Of a DNA stretch of 64,000 nt, positions 1-12,320 are shown piece by piece. The notes beneath the pieces were generated by a model. That model worked only from the letters and a program-made list of their open reading frames with translations. It searched no databases and was not told the DNA's origin. Both the position numbers and the translations under genes were made by a program. Position 1 is the stretch's first letter, and every line of letters starts with the position of its first letter. The stretch covers positions 41,992,817-42,056,816 of the forward strand of contig CANTUZ010000008.1 in assembly GCA_947846985.1 (NCBI GenBank), in the 5' to 3' direction. Source of the DNA: Fratercula arctica. Its lineage: Eukaryota; Chordata; Aves; Charadriiformes; Alcidae.

Positions 1-3000
1 TATATTTCTGTAAGAGAGTGTATCTGTAATGCTATTCAGGAGAAAGGCTATTCTAACCACCCTTACCTCGAGATACCTTGTCTGTCAAGCCTGAACAATA
101 AGAAATTGTGCGTCTGTCTGCATTGAATATAATTTTGGTGGTTTGGTGGGCTTTTTGGGGGGTAGGATTCACCACAGATTAATACCTGCTCGCCCTGAGG
201 GTTGGTGCTTGGAATGAGATAATGCGTTATGGCATGGACAGTGTGACAAATGGGGATCAGTTCTTGCGGATTTGGTTCTGTGTCTACACCTGTTTCCCCT
301 GCCGGGTTCCTGTCTCTGCAAGGGCTGCTTGGCAAGGGGAAGGAAAAGCACAAAGTTGAAAACTCTCACGAAGGGAGTTTTTGCCCGTTTCCTTTAAATG
401 TGAACGTAATGTTACTTCCATTTTATCAAGGAATTTGTTTGCTGGAAGCAAGCTGAAAAATGACACCTGGGATTTTTGGGGCACAAATAGACCTCAGTTT
501 AATACAGGATCCTTTGCATTAGCAATATTAGTGAGAGCAGATGGGTCCAGGATTTTTTCTGTCCCCACGGCCTGCAGTAAAGCTGGAGAAAAGCAGAACA
601 GTTGACTTCAGAAATATCTGTGTCTAGGAGCCAGGAAGTAGAGAAGCGTTGTACTCTGTTCTCATGGTAGTTCTGCTGAATAATCACTTGGCAAACAGCC
701 GTGACATGTCAGAGAAGCTCACGGTTGCAGTTGAGGTACAGGATATTTTGCGAGGCCAAAGGCTTTGCTAACAGTTAGCTGGATGTAAGAAATGCTGTGT
801 GATAAGAACATTGTTTCCTCTTTTTCTTAAACCCTGTCAGTGATCTGCAGCATTTCAGGCACTTAGCTCAGTGCAAACGAGCAAAGCTGATCTTTTTGTC
901 TACTTGATGATGGTGGAACTGGCAACATTGAGGACGCTTTAGGGAAAGGAGACAGTCTTTGGAGTAACTTTATTTTTAACTTTTTCTTCTTCCCTTAAAA
1001 CATATGAGGTGGCCTATGCTCACTGTCTTTTATTCCCTCTGAGCTCCTGGAGCTGGGTTTTTGCTGTTGGCTGGCTTTTCAGCAGAGACGAGTCCAACAC
1101 AAACCAGTTGATCTGTGAGCTTAGGTGGATTCATCCAGAACTGCTATTTAGAAGTCTCCTCTAAGCTCAGTTAAACACTTCAGTTTTCTTCTCCGAGTTA
1201 TATTTGCCTGAGTTAACCAGGCATTGAAGCAAATCTGTTTACTTCTGTTCTTTTTACACTGCTCCTTCAATTCTGGACCTTTTACCACTGTGAAACAGTT
1301 GGCGTGTGAACGATGTCTGTCCCTCCTGTACTGATAAAAAATTTCAAAAAGGTCTCCTAGAAATTGTCTCTTCCCCTGGAAATCAACCTGCCTCCTTCAG
1401 TTCTTCGTAATGTAGGGGGCTTGGTATTTAGCATCTTCCCAACTGCTGTTTCGGAGAAAGTAGTAGTATGTCCTTGCGGAACTGAATTGGGATGTATACA
1501 AGTTAATCAGTATGGGTATTTAGCAAATGTCTTAGATGGGAATTCAGTAGCACAACATTTAGTTAAATGGTTATGTGCTTGTTTAACTTTGACTAAACCT
1601 CCCTCCAATCACCAGGGGTCTGAAGACACTGGCAAGCCCCTTTGGCTTGTAGAGGATTTGAGTGTGCGCCTAAGAGCCTTGTTGAATGAAGCCTTCTAGA
1701 AGAATAACCACATACTTTGCTTTTTTACTGGTTCCCCTGTACGGTACTGGAATTTCTGAGGCAGGTTTCTGACGTGATCGCTAGTTAAGAACGGAGGAGC
1801 CTTTCTGCCTTCTGTGCTCTTTTAGCCGTGAACCGCTGTCGTTAGCTGTGGTAGAGGCAACTGTGTCTCAGTTCCCTTAAGCTCCATCTCGAATTCGGTT
1901 AGGCTTTTTGCCCCCTCTCCTCCACAGGTTTTCTAGACCTTTTCTAGTTTCCAGTACAAATGTCTTTGTGACTTGTGTAAATGCAGCCTAATCTCTACCC
2001 CCCACCTCCCCCCACCCCCTTGACCGATGTGTACGGGGTCGTTGTTTTCAGTGCTTGTGTATACTGACCCCCCAGCACGAGCTATTGAGGCACACATGGC
2101 TGGATACCGGTGAAGCTGCTTCAGGCTCCCATCTATCAAACATCCCTTGATGTATGATGGCTCTGTTCTTTCGCTCATCTAGTCCTATTTCAATTTAGTT
2201 TCATTATTTTGCTTTTTAGCAACAGTAACGTGATGTTCAAATGTAATGCACTGAAACATGGAAGGGAAGAGTGAACCAAAACCACATTATGGACTTACTA
2301 TACTTCTGTCAAACACGTACACAGGCAAGAAAAGCCTGTATAAATAAATGAGTACCTATGTATTTTTTAAAAGAGGTTTAAACTGACCTCTGGAGCGATC
2401 TTTTGATTTCGTTCCAACCTGAAATAATTTCACTTTTGGTACCTTTGGCTCCTGTTCTTAATTCTATTTACTGTACAGGCTCCTACTTTAGATCTTCTTC
2501 CAAAACTCTTCACCTTAGCTGTTGCTGTCTGGTACAGAATCTTCTGAAAAGCTTTTTAGCGCTCCGAGTATACAACATCCCCCGAAATTCCTTCGTGTCA
2601 CTGCAGTGCTGTCCCCGGGGAATTCCTGAGGCTTTGCTAAGCGTGACTTCTGCTGCCTCAGTCCAGCCGCCGCAGTCTTAAGCACGTCGCTTTCCATGTT
2701 TTCCTAGCATTTCATTCTTACGGCACGCAGTTTCCAAAACTTTCTCCCCGCGGTTGATTTTCAGCATTCTGGCTAATAATGTTACCGCTTATCTCTTGAC
2801 CTGATATAAAGCGATGCATAAACCGAAGGCTTTTCTAACGTAATTCACTGAAGATTAAGCCTGTGTTGCAGAAATCTTGGTACAGGGCCATTTGTGTGAC
2901 AGCATCATTCTTGTGATGGACTAAAGTTAAGCTACTTTTTATATAAAAGTTCATATTTCTTTTTAAAGTTTGACATGAATAAAAAAGTTTTTGGCTAGTT

Positions 3001-3198
3001 ACTCACAGGGATGCAAGTTTGTGGCCTTCCTTCATTTTTTTTGGATGGTATTATCTGAAAACAACGTAATATACTTATTTCTGGTTTGTACAGAAGGCAT
3101 TTTTAGAGCAAGCTGATAGTGAGCCAAAGTCTCTGAAACCTTAAAGTTGTGGTTAGCAGACAGCCAGGCTAGGAAATTAGGTCACCGTTACCTCACTA

Positions 3199-3222
3199 TT
3201 TTTTTTTTTTTTTTTTTTTTTT
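3199..3222. repeat. poly-T run (24)
   Basis: An uninterrupted run of about 24 T. It may be the reversed tail of a retroposed sequence, but no body is recognisable downstream. Confidence 0.9.
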
Positions 3223-4668
3223 CCTAATCCTGTAGTTGACACTGTGGCTGTTTTACCAATGACACCCAAGATGGATTGGATCGCAAGCTGGCAGCGGGAA
3301 GGAGAGTGAAGGAGGGCTCTGAGGCTTCAGAGGGGTGAATTCAGAATGTGAAATCAGTGCCAGCAGCACAGGGTGGCCCGTTTATTTGGGAAGGAAGGTC
3401 TGGGCATCAGATGTCCTTTGACACTGTAGGAGTGGGTTTGGGGATCTGGGTGGTTTGCAGAGCTCATGGTAGGAGTTGCTCCCCCGAGGAGAGCAGGGAG
3501 GAGGCCAGGCGCCGTCGTGGTCCTCGCGGGGAGGCAGTTGCAGGCGCTGCACCTGCCTGAGTGGGTATTTGCCTCTGCGCTCTCAGCTGTTACAGCCTCC
3601 ACTGCAGCAGAACTCATCCCTGCGTGGGCTGGTGGGATGAGGTGGGAGCAAAAGTAACTTGAAAACTCGTACCTATTTATATAGATAAAAAAAAAAAATT
3701 ATTTTTCTTCTCTTAGATATGCTATTAGCAGAGTCTGGGAGTAGCTGAAAGCTTTATTCCCATCTGTTACACTGTGCATGGCTCTTCTAAGGTGTGACCT
3801 TATCAAAGCTGGAATCAAAACACAAAGTAAAACTCAAGGCAGGCTCGATCTAGTTCTTCCCTTCAGTAGACCATGGCAATGGGGAACAATGGATGTGCTG
3901 CTGAAATTCATTCTTCCCTTAAGTGGGGCTTTATCAGCAATTAGTCTGTAAAAATAGCACTTACTGGCTTCAGGATCCTTCCCCCTGCTTTCAGACTTGT
4001 ATTTGGTCGCTTTACCTAAAAATAAGGGAGGTTTTTACTCCAAGTGTAGTATCACCTGAGCCAGTAGAGTCATAACTGCCACGCTAGAACAGGTATCTGT
4101 GCCTCAATGGCATTATTTGTTAAATTCCAGCTGCGGAACTTTTACTGTTGGGTTTTCTTCTCGTGCCAGGAGGAGAACAATCTAAATCTGGGATTATTCT
4201 TCCAGGCCCAGGAAAACAAATCCTTTCAGAGAAAGCTAACATGTAATTGTATGGAGCTGGATTTTCTTAGTTGCTTTTCAGGTGTGCTTTCAGTGCTTTG
4301 TGAGGGCTTTCATGAGTCAGTGGGAATACTGTGATTAATTCAGTCATGATACGTTGTAGGGAGAAAAGAAACAGGGAATGGAGGCATCCAGTGGGCAGAC
4401 TTTGGTATTTGTACTTATCTGTAATCCTCTGGCTCCGGCAGAGTAGCCGACTACTCGAGCTGGTAAAGGTAAAATTGGCATCTCCCCCATTAACCTGAGT
4501 CTCAGCCTGCCCCTAGTTTCTGAGGAAAATGTTTGACCCCAGAGGTTTAGTTTTATGGAGAGGGGCTTGTTTTGGGGGAGGCAGGTCTCGATGCAAGTTG
4601 GAAGATGGCAACTGCATTGTCTATATATTTGGATTAGTTTTCAGGACCTTAACAAATACTAAAGCATC

Positions 4669-4724
4669 AGCCTTTGCTTTTTTTTCCTTTTCATTGTGTT
4701 TTTTTCTTTTTTTTTTTTTTTTTT
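4669..4724. repeat. T-rich tract
   Basis: Low-complexity T-rich DNA ending in a run of 18 T at 4707-4724. Confidence 0.85.
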
Positions 4725-6109
4725 ACTACTTCACCTGTGACAGCTTTGGTTTACAGACTCCATTCTTCTTGTGGAAATTTTATTGTGTGACCGTTTCCTT
4801 GTTTAGTAATGCAGTTGCTTGGGAGGAAGCAACTTTATACTTTTGATCTAATTTTAAAGCCTCAGAATAGGTTATTCGCTCCTCCAAACAATTTCTAAAG
4901 ATTTTCAAATAAGGCGTAACTTGATTTAGAAGGCAAGGAGTAAAGTGTCAGGGCCAAAACTTTGAAGGAGCTTTTATGTGTAACCTTATTGGGATTTTTA
5001 ATGGGCTAAATACAGCATTGTAGGCAGAAGCTGTAAGCTGAGAAGCCCTCCATCTCAGCAGATCCTTGGGGATATGCCCTTGGGAGGGTTTCAGACTGCA
5101 AGAAAATGTGGAAAAACAAGAAGATTGCTCTGCAGGGATGGACATAATGTAGGGAGAGGTTGGGAAAGATAAATCCTTCTGGCCCCCTTCATTATGAGAG
5201 TAAAACGACACTTTTGGCTAGAGGCCAGCAAAACCTGGGAGATCTAGGATGGTGCAGACAGGACTAGCAACAAGTTTTGTCAGGGAATGGGTTGGATGAG
5301 TGCAGATCTGCCTCGGCGTTGTGGTTTTTGTTCTCAATACAGAGCGTTAACCCCTCCGTTCCTGCTGCTTTCCAGAAGCAGAACCCAGGCAGAGGCGCCC
5401 GGCCTCGCGGAGCAGATGGGGGGGGGGAAAATTGTGGTGGATTTTAATTAAACTTGGAAAAACAAGCGGAGGTAGAGGAATGCTTTTACAGGAGTTGTAG
5501 GATTGTCAGAGGAGCGTGTTGTTGCGATGCCGACCCGACGACACAGAGATTAACAACCATCCCGTCCTCCCCACACGATCCAAGTGCAGCAGTGCCGGGG
5601 AGAGGGGGCTGCCAGGCTGATTTGCTTACTCGCAAAGAGCGTTCCAAAAAACCCAATGTATTTCTTATCTAAAGAAAGTGAAAATGATTTTTCAGCAAGA
5701 AATGCTGCGATCTGTCATCTCGAAAGGTGGTGTGATTTGGATTTAAAACTTTGACACGCCCTCTCGGTTTTGCCTATGTTGGCCCACCGAGGTAGGGCTG
5801 AGGTAGTACTTTCAAGGAGACGGGGGAAATGCTTGTGATCTTGAAAGTCTTAACTCTTTAAATAAGCTAAAATGCAGCACCTTTCTTATGTTTATGGAAA
5901 CTCATTTTTTCTGTAACCATAAATTTGTCAGGTCTGCGATGGGCGAAAAGAGCTTGTCTTTGAAATCAGACTTGTTAAGGGCTAGGGTTTTTTTAAAAGA
6001 ATTCGGGGTTGCTCTGCTCCCCTCCAAGTACATCAACAGTGTGGTCAGGGGTGTGAGCGCAGCTTCTGCAGATGTACCTGGGCTGACTGTAGATGAATCT
6101 GCGTGTACG

Positions 6110-6265
6110 CGTAGGGAGGGCCAGCAGCGCAGGTGTAGGATGCTCTGGGTACCGGCCCTGAGCGCGGCCCCGGGAGCCCGTGGGCACCGCCGCCGTGACG
6201 CTGGTACCGCCGCAGCATGGGACCGACGGATGCTGCCTCGGAGGCACCTGGCCAGGCTGAGCACG
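6110..6265. other. GC-rich, CpG-rich patch
   Basis: CpG steps are frequent between AGGGCCAGCAGCGCAGG and GCTGCCTCGGAGGCACC, in contrast to the AT-rich flanks. Overlapping open frames on both strands follow from the low stop-codon frequency of GC-rich DNA. It could be a small CpG island with an alternative promoter, but nothing in the sequence proves this. Confidence 0.4.
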
Positions 6266-7422
6266 CTTGGCAGCCCCTGCGTGTTTGCACCATCGCATCA
6301 TCTCCAGGGGCGGTATTTCATTTTTTTTACGCGTGTAAACAGGGGAGTGTAGAATTTGGCCTGTAAATAGGATCTATTTGGGAATAAGCCTTTTCCAGAG
6401 CTATATAATAATAGTTTTCATTTCTTCAGTTAGAAACAAATGAGGGCCACAATCCTAAAAACACTTACATTGAGGCTTTATTTTAAGATTCACCAAGTAC
6501 TTAAATTAGCCCGTAACTTCAGGGCTTTTAAGTTAAGCGTTCTCTTTTTCAGAGCCTCTGGCCATAGAGCATTTCACCTTGGAATATTTGTACTGTTCCA
6601 AGTGCTGTAAGTCTAGGCACGATATCTTTCAGTTTCCAGAGACTAAGATTTATTTTAAAGTCCAACTTTTTACAACCGGGAGATAGCAAGGGGCATTACT
6701 TCATAATGATACCAGCTACAGCTGGCTGGCTTATTAAAATTTCCTGTTTCTAACTAGGAGGAATTAGCAGATGTGTTTTAGAAGACGAGGTCAGAACAAC
6801 GAAAACACCCACGGAGGATCACTCTGAGCAGCCTGGTGTCACTTGAACCTTTCAGCAACCAAAGCCCCTAGGAAATACACTTTACAAGATTTAAGGACAC
6901 AAGGCATTTAATTTTACATCCTTTGGGTTTTTATACTGGCAATGCCCTAAGGAATGATACCATTGATAAAGATTTTTTTTTTGCCTGAAACTTGTGACTA
7001 ATCTTTTGCTGCAGAAAGAGGAAAAACATGGGGAAAGGGTGCTGAGATGTTAACTGGGTGTAGTACCAGGGATTCATGGATGAAATTCAAATTGCCTTGT
7101 GTCTGAAGGCTTCTGAGGGCACCGGAGAAGTGCAAAAGGAGTTGCTGTTTGCAGTCAGGTCATCATGCTTAGAACAGCACCTTAGCTCCACTTCTAATTT
7201 TATGCTTTTACCTACTTGCTTTCGAATATCATCATCTGCCACTGTTCTCAGAGTGCTCGGCTATAAATCACACCGAACCTTTGAATCCTTGAGTCATTTT
7301 TCGCTATGACTTTTCCTCCTCAGTGGTATGAAGTACATGTGTGTTGTCTGCTCACCTGGAGCAGATCTGAGAGGTGGTGTGGTCTGCAGGAATGAAAACT
7401 GGGTTGGGAGGCAGGTGGTGGT

Positions 7423-7515
7423 GAAATCTAGTTCTGGCTCACGAGGCAGACTGAAGCAAGCTGCTTCACCTTTCTGTTTCATTTTTCTCCCCTCTGCAAG
7501 GAAAGGGGGAAGGAT
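7423..7515 (+). mobile_element. MIR-like ancient SINE remnant
   Basis: The order AGTTCTGGCTC, CAAGCTGCTTCACCTTTCTG, TTTCATTTTTCTCCCCTCTGC and AAGGAAAGGGGGAAGG follows the MIR core (ctggctctgcc, gggcaagtcacttcacctctctg, cctcagtttccccatctg, taaaatgggg). It is degenerate and short. Confidence 0.45.
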
Positions 7516-9310
7516 GCTTCCCCACCTGCCTCCCAGGACAGGTGTTGGGCAGAATAGTTAATTAAACCCCACCTGAATCTTTTGGAAACATCACCATAGA
7601 GGGCGCGAATATCCTTTAGCGGCTATTAACAGTGGTCTGATAGACCGCAGTGGTCTGTCCTTATCTGCTCTCCAGTTGGTCTGTGCGGTGCGTGCGTGAT
7701 CGGCGCTTTCTGCGTTACCGAGCATGTTTACCTGTGGCTCTGAAGAAGGAGACGTAGCAAAGGTCAGCCATTTCCGTGCATTTTAATACAGACCAGTATA
7801 AACCCCAGCCTTCTGGTGTGGAGCGCCTTTATGCTCTGACATAAGCTTTGCTTGTTTGACGTGGTCAAAACGTGGATGTCCACTGAATGCTGAAAAGTCA
7901 CTTGGGGGAATCCTGGCTCTCATTTTTTTGCTTTTCTTCTGCAGTTTTACTTTATGAGCACCTTTCCTCCAGTTGGGGGAAAGGCTGGCAAACAAACACC
8001 CTCACACCTGCCAGCAAGGACCACACCTTGGGCTTCCTGAGAGTCAGAGCAGGCAAGAATTTATTGCAGGGAACACAAATCTGTTTTCCAGCTTTGCTCA
8101 GGCAGCAACCGAAGAACTCAAACCAACTGGTGATAATGCCTGTTAGAATAGTCTCTAACCTGAGAGCAGCCATTCTTAATAAAAGCCAAATAGTCATTTT
8201 TCCCCCCCTTAAATAGCACAGAAAACCTGCTGAACCTTCACAGTTTCAGTGTAGGAAGAAGTGATTATTTTTTCCATCTCTCAGATCAGGACCCGAGCTC
8301 GCATGGTGTTGCCGTGCTGTTGTTCCAGCAGCCGTGCTGCTGGCGACAGGGAGAGGACAGGACCCTCATCCCTTCCTTGCCTGCTTCTTCTCATATCCGT
8401 GCTACTGCAGGCTGTGCGCTGCCTGCTCTTCTGGTTGAGTTATGTGTCACCAGGCTGTGCTTCAAAAATCAGGAGAAAACCTGGAGCTGTGAGAAACCAG
8501 AGTTTAAAATCCAAAACATGGCGTTTTCTGGGAGAGGATGTTTTCATGTCTAATTTTTATGTTGCAGATCTGGTTTAGAACATAGTTGGTAGAACTGTCT
8601 TGAGTGCTAACAAGCTTTTATAACAATTAAATTTAAAAAAAAAACAAGAACTTTTTAAAGTTAAGAAAGCAGTTCTTTTTCTCCACTGCTTTTTTTTTTA
8701 TTTCCTAGTAAATATCCAAGTGTAGATGAACTCTGTGCGTTTCTTTAGGACCTTTTTTTTCTGTCTGGTTGTTTTTTTTCCCTTTGAGCAGACCCGTATG
8801 TTTTTTTTTTTCTGTTTAAGTTTATAGGTCTCTCTGACAAGGTTGCTTCTTTCAGGGAGGGTGGGGAACCGCGTGAGTCAGCTTGCAAGACTTCTGCCCC
8901 AGCAATACTTGTGAAGTTAGGAGGAACTCCAGCTTCTATTAATCTGCTCTTTTCCAGCGGTATGCTCTCAGCCGCGCTCATAACGTGGGATTAAACCTGG
9001 CCTTGCTCAGTGTCCTGGCTGGAAGCTTGGTGGGAAGGAGGACTTACCATGGGGGACAGCCAAGTGCAGCCACACGTCCCAGCGTTTTCAGGGCGGATCA
9101 CAGCATGCCTGTAATGAATCCTGAGTTAATTCCATTGGTCACATCATCAGAGTTCAGGACTGTCCTTAGAAAAGCTGTGTACGTAATATGCTTGTCATTT
9201 ACAAGGGAGTGAAACAAGTTGATAGAAACCTTTGAACTACCTGCCTCTGGCACCTGCAGAGAAAAAGCGTCAGTAGTGTAGGGAAAGATAACAGCCAGCA
9301 GGCTGTGGCT

Positions 9311-9412
9311 TCTGTTCAGGCGTTGATAGGAGAAGCTCTCTGGGTAGAGAGGTCAGACTGGAAGATCATAACAACCTCTTCTGATCTGAATGTGTCTGAA
9401 TCCTACCTGACT
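9311..9412 (+). mobile_element. possible ancient CR1/L3 3' end
   Basis: The stretch GGTCAGACTGGAAGATCATA followed by CTCTTCTGATCTGAATGTGT and CTGAATCC resembles old CR1/L3 ends of the type in which a 'gatgatcat' block precedes 'cttctgacct' and 'ctatgaatc'. Too diverged to be sure. Confidence 0.3.
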
Positions 9413-10968
9413 CTGGACTTCTCAAACCATCCTACGCTGTGTTACTGGTAGTTTTCCTTTTATTGTTTCACAGTGACTTAACGGTAGGTTCTCACCATAT
9501 GATGCTTTGCATGAATGCTTGTAAGCTTGCTGCTAAGTTGTAGTATATGAAAGCTTTTGTAGGTGAGTGTGTCTCTCCATGTCTTTTTGCTCCTGCTCTT
9601 TCTCTGTAGTAGTTTCTCCCATGGGGATAGGGGAAAGAAAAGGGTCTGTTTTTTACCACTGTAGAGCAGAAGAGTAGATCTTAGGCATTATTAAAACCAG
9701 CATCGTTGGAAGGACTTTGACAAGGGGAAGACAAGCGCGTGTTTTCTTTCCCTCTTCCCAGTTTGAGTTTGTGTTTCTTCTTCCAAGAATCAATAAAGTA
9801 ATTACAAGAAGCACAAGATTTTCTTCTGGCATAAATTTAATCTGTGATCTGTAAAAGGGAATTTGGTACAAGAAGTTCCAGTAATACAAAATACTCTGAT
9901 TAAAACTTTCTCAAATCCAGACAGGGCTTATAATACTCTAAGAACTCGATTTCAGCATCACATGGAAAATGCAGAAATGAAGGCATGGGTAAGCCATGTA
10001 CTTTTAGGATTTTTGAAGGGAGAAAACAGGCAAGAAAGTAGAACTGAGGTGGTGATGGGCAATCTGAGTGTCCCTCCCGAAGCTGGGACGGCATAGCAAT
10101 ATGGTCCAGCTTTGTGTGATATCTCATGAAGATGACTTGCTCTGGAGATGATTTAGGACAGTTGTCTTGGTAATAAATGGTTTCGGCTGAAATGGCTGGT
10201 AAAGATTTTCCAGCTTCTGTGGAAAGATCTGTGAAGTTCGGCACTGAATAGTCCTGTCCATGTGGAGTTCATTTAGAGGAACTTCAGCCTTGTAGAAGCT
10301 AGATAGCTAGTCCAAACTGGTAATTTCATCTTACTCTATAGGCTTCTCCAGAAATCATCATCTCGCGGAACAGGTGGGATGAAATTATTTGCCCTCTGGA
10401 GATGCTTATTTATTTGGATTGACTTCACAGGGAACCCAGACAGCGCTAGCTGGGACTTGGCTAACTAACTGTTAGATGTGTAAAACTAGGTGGCATAAAT
10501 TTGCCCTCGCAGCAGTAAATGGTGAGGTGATAGTTAAACTCACCATGGGGAAGGACCAAGACAGATGGGAGTGCATGCACAAAACCCTTCTGGAATTTGC
10601 GTATGGCAAGGACATCTCTCATGTTGGTTACTTTAAATACAGTGGTTGTTTTGATATAGTATATGCTCATAACAGTAATGATCTTTGTAGCATCATCCTG
10701 GGGTGCTGTCTGCTAGTGGAACTCCTCTGCACTATAGTGAGGAGGAGTTTGCTTAAATACATGCACCACCAGACGATTATGTTTGAGATTGAACTGGGGA
10801 TAAAAATGACAGACTTCTTCATTTGCTCAAATAACAGAGACGTAGCAACTGGTGTACAAGCTTGAGGATACGTTTTATTCCTTCTGGTATTACTGTGGTA
10901 CCTGGAATCCTTATGGAGGAGCAAAGTCCTGAGAAGTATTTATTGAACTTGTATGTGTTTTATATATA

Positions 10969-10990
10969 TGTTCCATATAAATATGGAACA
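10969..10990. repeat. perfect 10-bp inverted repeat
   Basis: TGTTCCATAT and ATATGGAACA are separated by AA. The arms are perfectly complementary and would form a short AT-rich hairpin; a TATATATA tract lies directly upstream. No gene end is nearby, so it is not read as a terminator. Confidence 0.8.
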
Positions 10991-11325
10991 CTTTCACTTT
11001 TCTCTGCTTCCTTTGCTGAGAGGATAAACTAAACTAACCAAACCCACGAAAACCCTAACGCTCCTCATGCAACACTTCCCTCAGGCTTATTCCTCCACCA
11101 TCTCCCATTGCCCATTTCCGTTCTGGGTATTTAGTCTGTGGACTTTGGTTTTCTGTGATTTTTAAGGAATGGGGGAAAGGGTCCCAGTCTGGAAAGGGCT
11201 TACACTTATATGTTATGGTTAGAAATATGTCAAGGGTCTTCCTTGTTCTTACGTGGGCCCTGAGCAGGAGGTGTGCCAGTTATCTCCTCAAGGAATTGAC
11301 CAACTGGCATCACTGGATGGATAGA

Positions 11326-11506
11326 CCCTGGCCCAGGTTGCCCAGGGAAGCTGTGGCTGCCCCTTCCCTGGAGGGGTTCAAGGCCAGGTTGGACGGGGCT
11401 TGGAGCAGCCTGGGCTGGTGGGAGGTGTCCCTGCCCAGGGCAGGGGGTGGCACTGGGTGGGCTTTAAGGTCCCTTCCAACCCAAACCATTCTATGATTCT
11501 GTGATT
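11326..11506 (+). mobile_element. CR1 LINE 3' end, 5'-truncated
   Basis: The sequence shows the standard CR1 3' region: CCCAGGTTGCCCAGGGAAGC, then a GGAGGGGTTCAAGGCCAGGTTGG-type block, GGTCCCTTCCAACCC and the terminal ATTCTATGATTCTGTGATT octamer-like repeats. It is truncated at its 5' end, as usual for CR1, and carries no open reading frame of the element. Confidence 0.93.
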
Positions 11507-11646
11507 GCACCCAGCTGCCTTTGGTTCCCTGTCTCAGATAAAGCAGATCTCCATGTACAGCTGAATTGGTTCAGAATGGCTTCAGGCTTCATCTAGAGCA
11601 AGGCTTAAGTGTCTGCGTCTGGGTCTGCAGCTGTTCAGCACAGCCA

Positions 11647-11690
11647 CTGGTTTCACCGAAGGAGCAAAGGGCTGGTTTCACCGAAGGAGC
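11647..11690. repeat. 25-bp period direct repeat
   Basis: CTGGTTTCACCGAAGGAGC occurs at 11647-11665 and again, unchanged, at 11672-11690. It is too short and isolated to be a satellite. Confidence 0.9.
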
Positions 11691-12264
11691 CTTGTGGATT
11701 AAGATCCAATTTAGCATTCGTAAGGTTGTCACAAGTACTATTGTACAGCCTGACAAACAGCATAGTCAATAAAATAATGCAGTCCCTCTAGGTGCTGTAG
11801 TTCTTTGCTCTAGGTGAGGTGCAGGGTCCATTTTTGGAGTTCTTAGGTCTGAAGCTTCTCTTGTTCACTAACCTGTAAATTCAGAAAAATAGTTTTGTTG
11901 AAGGCAGCAGGATGTAGGCAGCATATCAGACCTGCCGCTGCCGAGGCTGTGCTCGCGAGTGTTGGGCCTGTGTGAATGGTACAGAAACTTTTATATTATT
12001 TTTTTTAGCTCATAATAGTGTCCTGCTTTCTGCTACTGATAGCTACTGGACCTTTTTTTTTTTTTAGTGGAATTTCTGCTGAAAACATTAAAAGTTTGAA
12101 TAAATAATGAAACATGAGGCCAGTCTGTTATCTTCAGTGCATTCCCCACTATCTCTGTTGCATCTCCAGATACGTAGTTTTGCAGACTGACTAGATCTTT
12201 CCCTCCTCCCTGCCCCTTTATCCATCAAACTGTGTCCAGATTGCTACAATTCTGAGGTTTTCTG

Positions 12265-12320
12265 TTGTTGCTTGCTTTGGTTTTGTTTGTTTTGGTTTTT
12301 TTGTTTTTTTTTTTTTTTTA
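12265..12320. repeat. T/G-rich low-complexity tract
   Basis: Repeated TTTG and GGTTTT units run into a poly-T stretch ending near 12319. Confidence 0.8.

Noticed and set aside
5888..6352. 154-codon open frame with overlapping frames on both strands
   Set aside because: The overlap of several frames is explained by the GC-rich patch, where stop codons are rare.
10476..10865. 129-codon open frame
   Set aside because: No recognisable motif, no splice or promoter context, and a competing minus-strand frame over its 3' part; treated as chance.
10969..10990. Hairpin considered as a transcription terminator or a CArG-type SRF site
   Set aside because: This is a eukaryotic intron without a nearby gene end, and the CC..GG spacing is 10, not the 6 A/T bases a CArG box needs.
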